A DNA stretch of 64,000 nucleotides from contig JANQKR010000047.1 of NCBI GenBank assembly GCA_028281025.1, forward strand, positions 53,842 to 117,841, read 5' to 3'. The stretch is from Croceivirga sp. GTDB lineage: Bacteria > Bacteroidota > Bacteroidia > Flavobacteriales > Flavobacteriaceae. Below are positions 30,618 to 38,584 of this stretch, piece after piece. The stretch's first letter is position 1. Every line of letters starts with the position of its first letter. Position numbers and translations under genes: made by a program. The notes under the pieces were generated by a model. The model worked only from the letters and a program-made list of their open reading frames with translations. It was not told the origin of the DNA and searched no databases.

Positions 30618-31628
30618 ATGGATCGATTGCATTTTTCTTTTATCATCCCCGTTTATAACCGACCGGATGAAATCCAAGAACTACTGGAAAGTATGGTCCA
30701 AATGGATCATAAGGGGGATTTTGAAGTGGTCATTATAGAGGATGGCTCCACAAAAACCTCGGAAAAGGTAGTGCACGATTTTAGTGACGGGCTACAAATT
30801 TCATACTACAAAAAGGAAAATACAGGTCCTGGGGATTCCAGAAATTATGGAATGAAAAAGGCCAGGGGCAACTATTTTATTGTCCTGGATTCGGACTGTA
30901 TCCTTCCCCCACAGTACTTGGATGAAGTGGATAGGGAGCTTGGACAGGATTTTGTCCATTGTTTTGGGGGAGCCGATGCGGCCCACCATTCCTTCAGTAA
31001 GGTTCAGAAGGCAATCAATTATGCGATGACATCGCTTTGGACCACAGGGGGTATTCGCGGTAGGAAAAAGACACTTGGGAAATTCCAGCCCAGAAGCTTT
31101 AATATGGGTATTTCCCAAGAGTTGTTCCAAAAAACCAAGGGGTTTGGTAGCATTCATCCAGGGGAAGATCCAGATTTGACTTTTCGTATTTGGAAAGCGG
31201 GGTATCGAACCCGTTTTTTTCCTAAGGCCTTTGTCTATCATAAACGCAGGATAGATTGGGGCAAATTCCACACTCAGGTCAAAAAATTTGGCATGGTAAG
31301 GGCCATTTTAAACCAATGGCATCCAGAAACGGCAAAACTTACCTATTGGTTTCCTACGTGTTTTATAGTCCTACTACTCACTTCCATAGTATTGATGATT
31401 TTGGGATGGTGGCATTTTAGCGTGCTTTTTGGACTGTATTTCCTGCTTATTTTTATAGACTCCCTGTTCAGGAACAAAAGTTTGGTCGTAGCCCTTTTGT
31501 CCATTGTGGCCGTTGTTGTTCAGTTTTTTGGTTACGGCCTGGGTTTTCTTAAATCAACCATCTTACTTAATTTTAGTCCTAAAGAACCTGAAAAGGTATT
31601 TCCTAACTTGTTTTTTAAAAAAGGATGA
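30618..31628 (+). CDS. Family 2 glycosyltransferase with C-terminal membrane anchor
   Basis: Predicted inverting GT-A transferase using a nucleotide-sugar donor, 336 residues. The GT2 entry is FSFIIPVYNRPDEIQELLES, followed by VVIIEDGS, and the metal-binding D-x-D lies in FIVLDSDC. The acceptor-side segment HPGEDPDLTFRIWKAGY (E-D) is intact. Residues about 243-310 form two or three transmembrane helices, placing it at the inner membrane. Acceptor unknown. It overlaps the YbbR gene by 4 bp (ATGA). Its upstream region is occupied by a MITE-like element that may carry or disrupt its promoter. Confidence 0.9.
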   Translation: MDRLHFSFIIPVYNRPDEIQELLESMVQMDHKGDFEVVIIEDGSTKTSEKVVHDFSDGLQISYYKKENTGPGDSRNYGMKKARGNYFIVLDSDCILPPQYLDEVDRELGQDFVHCFGGADAAHHSFSKVQKAINYAMTSLWTTGGIRGRKKTLGKFQPRSFNMGISQELFQKTKGFGSIHPGEDPDLTFRIWKAGYRTRFFPKAFVYHKRRIDWGKFHTQVKKFGMVRAILNQWHPETAKLTYWFPTCFIVLLLTSIVLMILGWWHFSVLFGLYFLLIFIDSLFRNKSLVVALLSIVAVVVQFFGYGLGFLKSTILLNFSPKEPEKVFPNLFFKKG

Positions 31629-32581
31629 GCAGTATAAAAAGCGCTTTTGGCAAATTGAACCAAAGGAAACTAAAAGTTTTCCTGCTGTTTCTGCTTTGTT
31701 CTTTTTTGGCATGGGCCATTAGCAAACTATCGGAAGTCTATGAATCCAGGGCCAACTTTAGGATAGTGCACCAAAATATCCCGGATAGTTTGCTCTTGAA
31801 CCGCAATTCCAATAGACTGTTGACGGCCAAGATAAAGGCCAGTGGTTTTCAATTTTTAGGGTATTCCCTAAGTCCCAAATCGATAGTCTTGGATTTGGGC
31901 GGGGTTCTTGAGCAGGAAGGGGAATACTTCTTGACCGCAAATACAGTTAAGAATCAGATGGAACGGCAACTGCCCAATAGTGTTTCCTTGATGGAACTGG
32001 ATGCCCCCATTTTCTATACGGACCTTTATCGGGTGGATTTCAAGCACGTTCCGGTTTTGCCCAAGATAAACCTGCGATTGGCCCAGAACCATTTGCTAAA
32101 AGGGCCGCTTAAGGTAAGCCCGGACAGCATTAGGATCAGGGGCCCCAAGAAGCACATCGGCAAGGTCAGGGAAATTTCCACGGTCCCTTTTGAGCTAAAT
32201 GAGGTTTCGACCAATTTTTCAAGGGAACTGGCCTTGGAATCCCTGGATTCCCTGGGCAACATTGTAATTGATACAAAAAAGGTAACGGTTTCGGGGGAAG
32301 TAGTACGGTTTTCGGAAAAGGAGTTTGTTATTGGGATAAAAACACGCCATGTTCCGGAAGGTTTTCGTTTAAGGACGTTTCCCGATCATATTACCATCGT
32401 ATGTAAAGCAGGGATTGAACAATTGAAAGACCTGAAGACAACGGATTTTGAAGTTTTCGTGGACTATGATGCCCTTGTAGATAAAAAATACCTTTTCATT
32501 GAATTGGAAAAGAAGCCCGACGATGTATTTTCAGTGCGATTATTGCAAAATAGGGTAGAGTTTGTTTTAGAAAAGATATGA
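31625..32581 (+). CDS. YbbR-like domain membrane-anchored protein
   Basis: Protein of 318 residues with one N-terminal transmembrane helix (about 18-35, VFLLFLLCSFLAWAISKL) and a long extracytoplasmic part. The LTAKIKASGFQFLGYSLSPKSIVLDL and LRLAQNHLLKGPLKVSPDSIRIRGPKK stretches are typical of YbbR repeats. In Firmicutes such proteins (CdaR) regulate the c-di-AMP cyclase; no cyclase gene is nearby here, so the role is open. It is coupled by ATGA overlaps to both the glycosyltransferase and coaE. Confidence 0.85.
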   Translation: MSSIKSAFGKLNQRKLKVFLLFLLCSFLAWAISKLSEVYESRANFRIVHQNIPDSLLLNRNSNRLLTAKIKASGFQFLGYSLSPKSIVLDLGGVLEQEGEYFLTANTVKNQMERQLPNSVSLMELDAPIFYTDLYRVDFKHVPVLPKINLRLAQNHLLKGPLKVSPDSIRIRGPKKHIGKVREISTVPFELNEVSTNFSRELALESLDSLGNIVIDTKKVTVSGEVVRFSEKEFVIGIKTRHVPEGFRLRTFPDHITIVCKAGIEQLKDLKTTDFEVFVDYDALVDKKYLFIELEKKPDDVFSVRLLQNRVEFVLEKI

Positions 32582-33171
32582 TAGTAGGGTTGACCGGTGG
32601 TATGGGGAGCGGCAAGAGTACCGTAGCCGCATTTTTCAGGGAATTAGGGGTTCCCGTCTATGATTCCGATGAAGAGGCCAAGTTGTTAATGGTTGATTCA
32701 GAAGAGGTTAGGAAAGACATCGTCCGGCTATTTGGACCTAGGGCCTACCATGGGGAAAAGTTAAACAAAGCGTTCATTTCCAAAATTGTATTTAATGAGA
32801 AGGAAAAGCTAAAACAGTTAAATGCTGTGGTCCATCCAGCAGTTCGAAAGCATTTTTTAAGTTGGGTCCAGAGCAAGGATTTTCCCTATGTGATCCAGGA
32901 AACGGCTTTGATTTTTGAGAACAAAGCGCAGAAGAACTACGACTTGGTCATCCTGGTTACGGCTCCGGAAAATATTAGAATTCAAAGGGTTATGTATAGG
33001 GATGCGATGTCGGAGGCACAAATTAGGGCACGATTGGGAAATCAATTGTCAGATGAAACCAAGATTCCATTGGCGGACCATATCATAGAAAATATTGATT
33101 TGGGGCAAACCAAAAAGGACGTTGGAAAGCTCCACAAAATAATTTTGACAAAAGCTTTAAAAAAATCATGA
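32578..33171 (+). CDS. coaE: Dephospho-CoA kinase
   Basis: Last step of CoA synthesis: phosphorylates the 3'-hydroxyl of dephospho-CoA. P-loop GGMGSGKST near residues 7-15, then VYDSDEEAK, and the lid region VMYRDAMSEAQIRARLGNQ with the C-terminal ADHIIENI. Length 197 is normal. Start ATG overlaps the YbbR stop by 4 bp. With coaBC it places two CoA genes within 7 kb. Confidence 0.96.
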   Translation: MIVGLTGGMGSGKSTVAAFFRELGVPVYDSDEEAKLLMVDSEEVRKDIVRLFGPRAYHGEKLNKAFISKIVFNEKEKLKQLNAVVHPAVRKHFLSWVQSKDFPYVIQETALIFENKAQKNYDLVILVTAPENIRIQRVMYRDAMSEAQIRARLGNQLSDETKIPLADHIIENIDLGQTKKDVGKLHKIILTKALKKS

Positions 33172-33228
33172 CTTTAACATTTTTGTTAATGATAGGTTAA
33201 ACGCCAAAGGCGCTGAATGTTAAATTTC

Positions 33229-33236
33229 TAATTTTG
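33229..33236 (+). promoter_or_regulatory. -7 promoter box for the histidine kinase gene
   Basis: TAATTTTG, a perfect TAnnTTTG box, 5 nt before the kinase ATG, so the mRNA may have almost no leader. No -33 TTG at usual spacing. Confidence 0.6.
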
Positions 33237-33241
33237 AGTAA

Positions 33242-34819
33242 ATGAACAAGAGACGATTCGTTCTTCTGGTCATTTTGATGAGTCTCTCACTCGTCGGTAT
33301 TATTTCAGTACAGGTTTATTGGATTCAAAAATCGGTAGACGACAAGCGGGAGCAGTTTTCAAATACGGTCGAAGATGTTTTGGGAGAGGTGGCCGATAGG
33401 GTTGAAAGTAGGGAACGCAAGGACTACGTGGACCGCGTTGCAGAATTGGTAGACAGTGTTGAACAGCCTAAATCAGCTCATTTACGAAACATATTCTTCG
33501 TTGATCGGGATTTGAATTCTGACGAAATCAAGTTTTATTCCCATGGTATATTGGAAGAAAGCTATGATATCTCGTCCATGTTCTTTGACAACGCTTTAGA
33601 TGATTCAACAACGATAAAGAATTTTACCAGTAGGCGTACATCTGCCATTTATAAGGAAGATTACGGTTTGGATGGGAAACGTTATGCGTTGACACCCATT
33701 CAAAGGGTGGAAAAAATAGGTGGGCTTTCGGCAATTGATAAAGCTGTCTATGAGGATGTTTTTAGTGAAATGGCCAAAACGGTACCTATCCACGAGCGGG
33801 TATCCAGACAGGAGTTGGAACTTTTGCTGAATCGGGAGCTGGAAAATAGGGGCATCGCCATCGATTATGAATATGGAATTTACAGTCGTGGTTTCCCCAC
33901 CAAGGTAAGGTCCAAAAAGTTCAAATTTGATAAGGGTACAATTTATAGGACCTTAATTTTTAGGGACAGCGAGGGCCAGACCAACTTTTCATTACTATTG
34001 AGTTTTCCCCAAAAGAAAAAATTCCTGCTCAGCAGTATAATGACCATGGCCATTTTATCCCTATTGTTCACTTTGGTCATTGTGGTAGCATATTCCAGTG
34101 CCATTTATCAATTGATACAGCAGAAACAGATCTCGGAAATTAAATCGGACTTCATTAACAATATGACCCACGAGTTCAAAACGCCGATTGCTACGATCAA
34201 CCTAGCGGTAGAGGCCATACGAAATCCAAAATCCATGGGAGATGCGGACAAGTTGACACGTTATTTGGGAATGATACGGGATGAGAACAAGCGGATGCAT
34301 GCACAAGTGGAAAATGTACTGCGTATTTCAAAGTTGGAAAAGAATCAGTTGGATATCAATAAAGATCGCGTAGATGTCCATGACATCATTACCGATGCCA
34401 TGGCCCATGTAGAATTGATAGTCCAGGATAGGGGAGGTTACATCCATACACATCTGGATGCGGAACGTTCGGATGTTTTGGCCAATGATGTGCATTTTAC
34501 CAACGTCATTGTAAATATTTTGGATAATGCGATCAAGTATTCCCCTGAATCCCCAAAAATTGATGTATTTACGGAGATTGCAAAAAATTTTGTGGTCATC
34601 CGGGTACAAGACCAAGGGGCAGGGATGAGCAAAGCGGTCCAAAAAAGAATTTTTGAAAAATTTTACCGGGAACATACCGGGAATATACATAATGTAAAAG
34701 GCCATGGTTTAGGATTGGCCTACGTGAAAAAAATAGTAGATGATCATCAAGGTGAGATTTATGTGGAGAGTGAAAAAGGGAAGGGAAGTACTTTCTTCAT
34801 AAAGCTACCTTTAATTTAA
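33242..34819 (+). CDS. Sensor histidine kinase (HisKA-HATPase)
   Basis: Inner-membrane sensor kinase, 525 residues. Transmembrane helices lie at about 7-28 and 261-285, enclosing an extracytoplasmic sensor region of about 230 residues that I do not recognise. The HisKA H-box has His310 (MTHEFKTPIATIN). The HATPase has the N-box NILDNAIKYS, G1 DQGAGMS and G2 GHGLGLAYV, all intact. The partner regulator gene follows 5 bp later. The signal sensed is unknown; no target gene is adjacent. Confidence 0.95.
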   Translation: MNKRRFVLLVILMSLSLVGIISVQVYWIQKSVDDKREQFSNTVEDVLGEVADRVESRERKDYVDRVAELVDSVEQPKSAHLRNIFFVDRDLNSDEIKFYSHGILEESYDISSMFFDNALDDSTTIKNFTSRRTSAIYKEDYGLDGKRYALTPIQRVEKIGGLSAIDKAVYEDVFSEMAKTVPIHERVSRQELELLLNRELENRGIAIDYEYGIYSRGFPTKVRSKKFKFDKGTIYRTLIFRDSEGQTNFSLLLSFPQKKKFLLSSIMTMAILSLLFTLVIVVAYSSAIYQLIQQKQISEIKSDFINNMTHEFKTPIATINLAVEAIRNPKSMGDADKLTRYLGMIRDENKRMHAQVENVLRISKLEKNQLDINKDRVDVHDIITDAMAHVELIVQDRGGYIHTHLDAERSDVLANDVHFTNVIVNILDNAIKYSPESPKIDVFTEIAKNFVVIRVQDQGAGMSKAVQKRIFEKFYREHTGNIHNVKGHGLGLAYVKKIVDDHQGEIYVESEKGKGSTFFIKLPLI

Positions 34820-34824
34820 ATTGT

Positions 34825-35544
34825 ATGGAAACAGAGAATAAAAAAATATTGTTGGTAGAGGATGACCCAAATTTTGGAATAGTATTAAAGGACTATCTCC
34901 AAATGAATGATTTTGATGTTGTTCTTGCCAAAAATGGGATGGAGGGTTTTGAAAAATTTAAAAAGGACAACTTTGATGTCTGTATTTTAGATGTTATGAT
35001 GCCCTACAAGGATGGCTTTACCCTTGCCAAGGAAATCCGTGAGAAGAATGAAAATGTACCCATTATCTTTTTGACGGCAAAAACCATGAAGGAAGATGTA
35101 CTCAAGGGCTACAAAGCCGGTGCGGACGATTACCTGAACAAGCCCTTTGATTCTGAGGTACTGCTCATGAAACTCAAGGCAATACTTCAACGAAAGGCAT
35201 CCAATTCATTGGCCGACAGTAAACAGTTTGAATTTCAAATAGGGAACTTCCATTTGAATTCCAAACTACGTTTCTTAAAATATATGGATGAGGAACCCAT
35301 TAAATTATCACCAAAGGAAAACGAACTGTTACGACTTTTGGCACTTCATGAGAACGACCTAATGCCCAGGGAATTGGCGTTGACAAAGATTTGGAGGGAT
35401 GACAACTATTTCACTTCCAGAAGTATGGACGTCTATATTGCCAAATTGCGCAAATACTTAAAGCGTGATGATGTGGTTGAAATATTGAATATTCATGGGG
35501 AAGGTTTCCGTCTGGTCATAAAAACGGAAGGTGAAACCATGTAG
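34825..35544 (+). CDS. OmpR-family response regulator
   Basis: DNA-binding response regulator, 239 residues, partner of the kinase just upstream. The receiver has acidic residues at 12-14 (VEDDP), phosphoacceptor Asp56 (CILDVMMP) and Lys in LNKPFD. The C-terminal winged helix carries KLSPKENELLRLLALHEND and SRSMDVYIAKLRKYLK. All catalytic residues are present. It is followed by a clear terminator, so the pair forms its own operon. Confidence 0.96.
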   Translation: METENKKILLVEDDPNFGIVLKDYLQMNDFDVVLAKNGMEGFEKFKKDNFDVCILDVMMPYKDGFTLAKEIREKNENVPIIFLTAKTMKEDVLKGYKAGADDYLNKPFDSEVLLMKLKAILQRKASNSLADSKQFEFQIGNFHLNSKLRFLKYMDEEPIKLSPKENELLRLLALHENDLMPRELALTKIWRDDNYFTSRSMDVYIAKLRKYLKRDDVVEILNIHGEGFRLVIKTEGETM

Positions 35545-35565
35545 CGGTACGCAAAAGCATAGACT

Positions 35566-35598
35566 AAGACCGTCCCTAGGGGGCGGTCTTATTGTTTT
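35566..35598 (+). terminator. Intrinsic terminator after the two-component operon
   Basis: Stem AAGACCG...CGGTCTT with additional pairing CCC/GGG around a TAGG loop, followed by ATTGTTTT. Confidence 0.75.
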
Positions 35599-35624
35599 AT
35601 GGAGTTAATCATCCCGTTCCGCGG

Positions 35625-35702
35625 CCCCCGCTGGTGCGCGATTAGCGTAGCGTATCGCGTTCCAAAATGTTACCACACGAAAGGATTTGTGCGGTAGCGG
35701 GG
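35625..35702. repeat. REP-like palindromic element, short copy
   Basis: Bounded by inverted ends CCCCGCT and AGCGGGG. Contains a hairpin CGCGAT/ATCGCG (35637-35659) and a second hairpin CACGAA/TTTGTG with one G-T pair. It shares both halves with the copy at 36147-36300. Sequences of this type in Bacteroidota resemble REP elements spread by RAYT (IS200-like) transposases; no such gene is in the window. Confidence 0.7.
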
Positions 35703-35734
35703 TACTGCTGCTAAAACCCAACTTCAACTCTTTA

Positions 35735-35910
35735 GGACTTTAAGTTTATCTCTTCAAGACATTGAGTTCATCTCTCCAAGATTTTAGGTTAAACTTTCCG
35801 AGACTTTAGGTTAAACTTTCCAAGACTTTAGGTTAAACTTTCCGAGACTTTAGGTTAAACTTTCCAAGACTTTAGGTTAAACTTTCCAAGACTTTAGGTT
35901 AAACGCTCCA
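35735..35910. repeat. 22-bp tandem repeat array, eight units
   Basis: Eight head-to-tail 22-bp units. The six from 35779 to 35910 are nearly identical (consensus AGACTTTAGGTTAAACTTTC plus CA or CG), and the two from 35735 to 35778 are degenerate. Further decayed units flank the array on both sides. There are no spacers, so it is not a CRISPR. Some adjacent units alternate CCG/CCA endings. The 22-bp period is two helical turns. Confidence 0.9.
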
Positions 35911-36065
35911 AAATCTTACGTTCATCGTGGTAAAACCGTGGTTTAACTACTATATCCACTGCCCCGCCATACCTGAAAAAGCTAGACAGGGCTGTACTGC
36001 CAGGGCTTAACAAACCATAAAAGTTTAGCTGAAGCTATGGACGTAAGTTTTGGTTTTGTTGTTAT

Positions 36066-36143
36066 CGAGATTTCCCACATACGTTCGAAATGACCTTTCC
36101 CTTGAGAGCGTCATTTCGAAGGAAGAAAGCGACTGAGAAATCT
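36066..36143. repeat. Long imperfect palindrome
   Basis: Inner arms TTCGAAATGAC (36084-36094) and GTCATTTCGAA (36110-36120) are perfect 11-bp complements. Outer arms AGATTT (36068-36073) and AAATCT (36138-36143) are also paired. It has the look of a dispersed intergenic palindrome of flavobacterial genomes. No T run follows, so it is not a classical terminator. Confidence 0.75.
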
Positions 36144-36146
36144 AAC

Positions 36147-36300
36147 CCCCCCCGCTGGTGCACGATTAGCGTAGCGTATCGCGTTCCAAAATGCAGCCAA
36201 GCTACTTCGCAGCAGGTACCGCTTGCTAATGTCCTGGTTTTGTCAATGTATGAAACTTAGATGGGTTACCACACGAAAGGATTCGTGCGGTAGCGGGGGG
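36147..36300. repeat. REP-like palindromic element, long copy with 72-bp internal segment
   Basis: Same ends and same two hairpin halves as the copy at 35625-35702, in the same orientation. A 72-bp segment (36194-36265) lies between the shared TTCCAAAATG and TTACCACACG junctions. The right hairpin is a perfect CACGAA/TTCGTG here, where the short copy has a G-T pair. Confidence 0.7.
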
Positions 36301-36340
36301 TAGAGCGTTAAGAAACAGTCCATAAGCATTGATGCTTCAG

Positions 36341-36829
36341 CTATAATTGGTCCAACAGTTTTTGGATAATTTGGGATGGGGTGTCCCTTATGGATACTTT
36401 TATGGCATTCTCCGGTTCCTCCAAGGTTTCAAATTGGGATTGTAGCAATTTCAAGGGCATGAAATGCCCTTTTCGTTGTTCCATTCGGGTTTTTACCTCT
36501 TCAAAACTGCCTTCCAAAAAAATAAACTCCAATTGGCCCATTAAGCCATCGATCAGAATAGCGCGATAACTTTTTTTAAGGGCGGAGCAAGCTACGATTG
36601 CCCCGGATTCCTTTCTGGATTTTAACAGTTGGTTCAATGAAACCAACCAACCATGGCGATCATCATCATTGAGTGGCCGACCGGATTCCATTTTTTCGAG
36701 GTTTGCCCTGGGATGGAAATCATCCCCATCAAAAAAAGGAATGCCAATGGCCTCTGCCAATAGCTTGCCGATAGTGGTTTTACCGGTTCCGGATACTCCC
36801 ATGATCACATAAAGTTTGGGTTCATGCAT
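36341..36829 (-). CDS. gntK: Gluconokinase
   Basis: Phosphorylates D-gluconate to 6-phosphogluconate. P-loop MGVSGTGKTT near residues 11-20, then the gluconokinase-specific FFDGDDFHPRANLEKMESGRPLNDDDR and ACSALKKSYR stretches, and KGHFMPLKLLQSQFETLE. Length 162 is normal for the thermoresistant type. Its ATG overlaps the miaA stop by 8 bp. It is the 3'-most gene of a long minus-strand run. No gluconate transporter or Entner-Doudoroff genes are nearby. Confidence 0.93.
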   Translation of the reverse strand: MHEPKLYVIMGVSGTGKTTIGKLLAEAIGIPFFDGDDFHPRANLEKMESGRPLNDDDRHGWLVSLNQLLKSRKESGAIVACSALKKSYRAILIDGLMGQLEFIFLEGSFEEVKTRMEQRKGHFMPLKLLQSQFETLEEPENAIKVSIRDTPSQIIQKLLDQL

Positions 36830-37742
36830 GGGAACGTTCTTTTAAAAGGAGATCTATGTTACTAATGAATTCGGTGTCGGACAACGTATGGTCCAGCCAA
36901 ACCATATGTTCGTTTTTTCTGTACCAGGTCAATTGCCGTTTGGCAAACCTTCTGGTGTTCTTCTTTATTTCCCCTATGGCCTTTTCCAAGGAAATCTTTC
37001 CCTCGAAATAAGCAAACAGCTCTTTGTATCCCACGGTATTAAGTGCATTTAACGTGCTGTGCTTGAACAATTCCCGGGCCTCCTCCAACAGACCATTTTC
37101 CATCATTTTGTCCACACGCCTGTTTATGCGCTCATAAATGACATTCCTTTCCGCATCAATACCAATGAGTAGGGGCGTAAACCCCCGTTCTTTTTTCTTG
37201 CCGGCCAGAAACGAGGAATAGGGTCTTCCGGAGGAAATACTGATTTCCAATGCCCTGATCAATCGATGCGGGTTCTCCAAATCCACTTTCGCATAATAGT
37301 CGGGGTCCAATTCCTGTAGCCTGTCCTGCAAGGCACCTATCCCTTCTTTATTAAAAACCGCATTTAACCCATGTCTTAAGCTGGGATCGGTTTCCGGGAA
37401 ATCATCAAGCCCGTATAAAACGGCATCCATATAGAGTCCGCTTCCCCCCACAAGCAATACAACATCATGGGAACGAAACAGATTTTCCAATAAGAGAAGG
37501 GTATCCCGCTCAAAATCACCTACGGAATAGGAATCAAAAATACTGAGATGTTGAATAAAATGATGTTTGACCTGGTTCAATTCCTGGGGTGAAGGGACGG
37601 CGGTACCAATATGCATCTCTTTGAAAAACTGCCGTGAATCCGTTGAGATGATTTCTGTGGAAAAGTGTTTGGCCAATGCAATGGCACGTGCCGTTTTTCC
37701 AATGGCCGTTGGGCCAACGATGGCAATGACATATTTGGTCAT
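36822..37742 (-). CDS. miaA: tRNA dimethylallyltransferase MiaA
   Basis: Transfers the dimethylallyl group to A37 of tRNAs reading U-starting codons. P-loop GPTAIGKTARA near residues 10-20, then DSRQFFKEMHIGTA, LVGGSGLYMDAV, and the C-terminal NTRRFAKRQLTWYRKNE, all family hallmarks. Length 306 is normal. Overlaps the ion-channel stop by 1 bp (TAATG). Bacterial miaA is often near hfq; here it is not. Confidence 0.96.
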   Translation of the reverse strand: MTKYVIAIVGPTAIGKTARAIALAKHFSTEIISTDSRQFFKEMHIGTAVPSPQELNQVKHHFIQHLSIFDSYSVGDFERDTLLLLENLFRSHDVVLLVGGSGLYMDAVLYGLDDFPETDPSLRHGLNAVFNKEGIGALQDRLQELDPDYYAKVDLENPHRLIRALEISISSGRPYSSFLAGKKKERGFTPLLIGIDAERNVIYERINRRVDKMMENGLLEEARELFKHSTLNALNTVGYKELFAYFEGKISLEKAIGEIKKNTRRFAKRQLTWYRKNEHMVWLDHTLSDTEFISNIDLLLKERSHA

Positions 37743-38578
37743 TATTCGACTTCTTCTAATTTTTCACCGCACTTTCTGCAATAGACCGCATCTTCCCGAA
37801 GTACTTCCGTCGCACAATTGGAGCAACATCTTCCCTTATCATCTTCGATCCTTTCCCTCGCCGATGCGTATTCTGCGGAAACAATACCCGTTGGGACCGC
37901 AATAATGCCGTAACCGATGATCATAATGAAGGTGGCCAGAAACTGCCCAAAACCGGTTTCCGGGGAAATGTCCCCATAACCTACAGTGGTAAGTGTTACT
38001 ATGGTCCAATAGACACTGTGCGGAATACTGTTAAATCCGTGTTCGGGACCTTCTATCAAATACATTACGGTTCCCAAAAGAATGGAAACCACCAACACAA
38101 AAAAGATAAAAATGAAAATTTTTCTTTTACTCGCATTTAAGGCCTTGATCAAATTGTTTGAAGCGCCCGTGTAGCGAACCAACTTCAATATTCTAAAGAT
38201 GCGCAGTAATCGTAATGCCCTAAATGCCGTAAAATACTGGGTTCCCACAAAGAAGAAGGACAAATACTTGGGTATGGTGGAGAGTAGGTCCACCATACCA
38301 AAAAAGCTGAATATGTATTTGCTGGGACGCTTAATGCAAATGATTCGTAAAATATATTCAATGGTGAAAAGAATGGTCACCACCCACTCCGAAATATTGA
38401 AAAATTCATGAAACCTATCGTCATAACGGGGTACACTCTCCAGCATTACCACAATAACGCTGTAGACAATGACGATCAGTAAAATAATATCGAACCATCT
38501 ACCTGCCTTGGTATGTGTGCCATAGATGATTCCGTGTAATTTCGCCCTCCAGCTTTTATTTGGCTTATTGTATTTCAA
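37742..38578 (-). CDS. Voltage-gated-type potassium channel with C-terminal zinc ribbon
   Basis: Six-transmembrane ion channel, 278 residues. The voltage-sensor helix S4 is the Arg-rich FRALRLLRIFRILKLVR (residues 119-135), and the selectivity filter TTVGYGD is at 197-203, predicting potassium selectivity. After S6 comes a short cytoplasmic tail with a CxxC-(X)11-CxxC zinc ribbon (Cys252, 255, 267, 270). The start is TTG (no ATG precedes the first helix). It is embedded in the minus-strand operon between miaA and the exonuclease gene. Confidence 0.9.
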   Translation of the reverse strand: MKYNKPNKSWRAKLHGIIYGTHTKAGRWFDIILLIVIVYSVIVVMLESVPRYDDRFHEFFNISEWVVTILFTIEYILRIICIKRPSKYIFSFFGMVDLLSTIPKYLSFFFVGTQYFTAFRALRLLRIFRILKLVRYTGASNNLIKALNASKRKIFIFIFFVLVVSILLGTVMYLIEGPEHGFNSIPHSVYWTIVTLTTVGYGDISPETGFGQFLATFIMIIGYGIIAVPTGIVSAEYASARERIEDDKGRCCSNCATEVLREDAVYCRKCGEKLEEVE

Positions 38579-38584
38579 ACTTGT

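Noticed and set aside
35735..35910. CRISPR array
   Set aside because: Repeat units are directly adjacent without spacers, and no cas gene is present.
36324..36337. AAGCAT-TG-ATGCTT palindrome as terminator of the eight-gene operon
   Set aside because: Short 6-bp stem with no T run on the minus strand; too weak to call.
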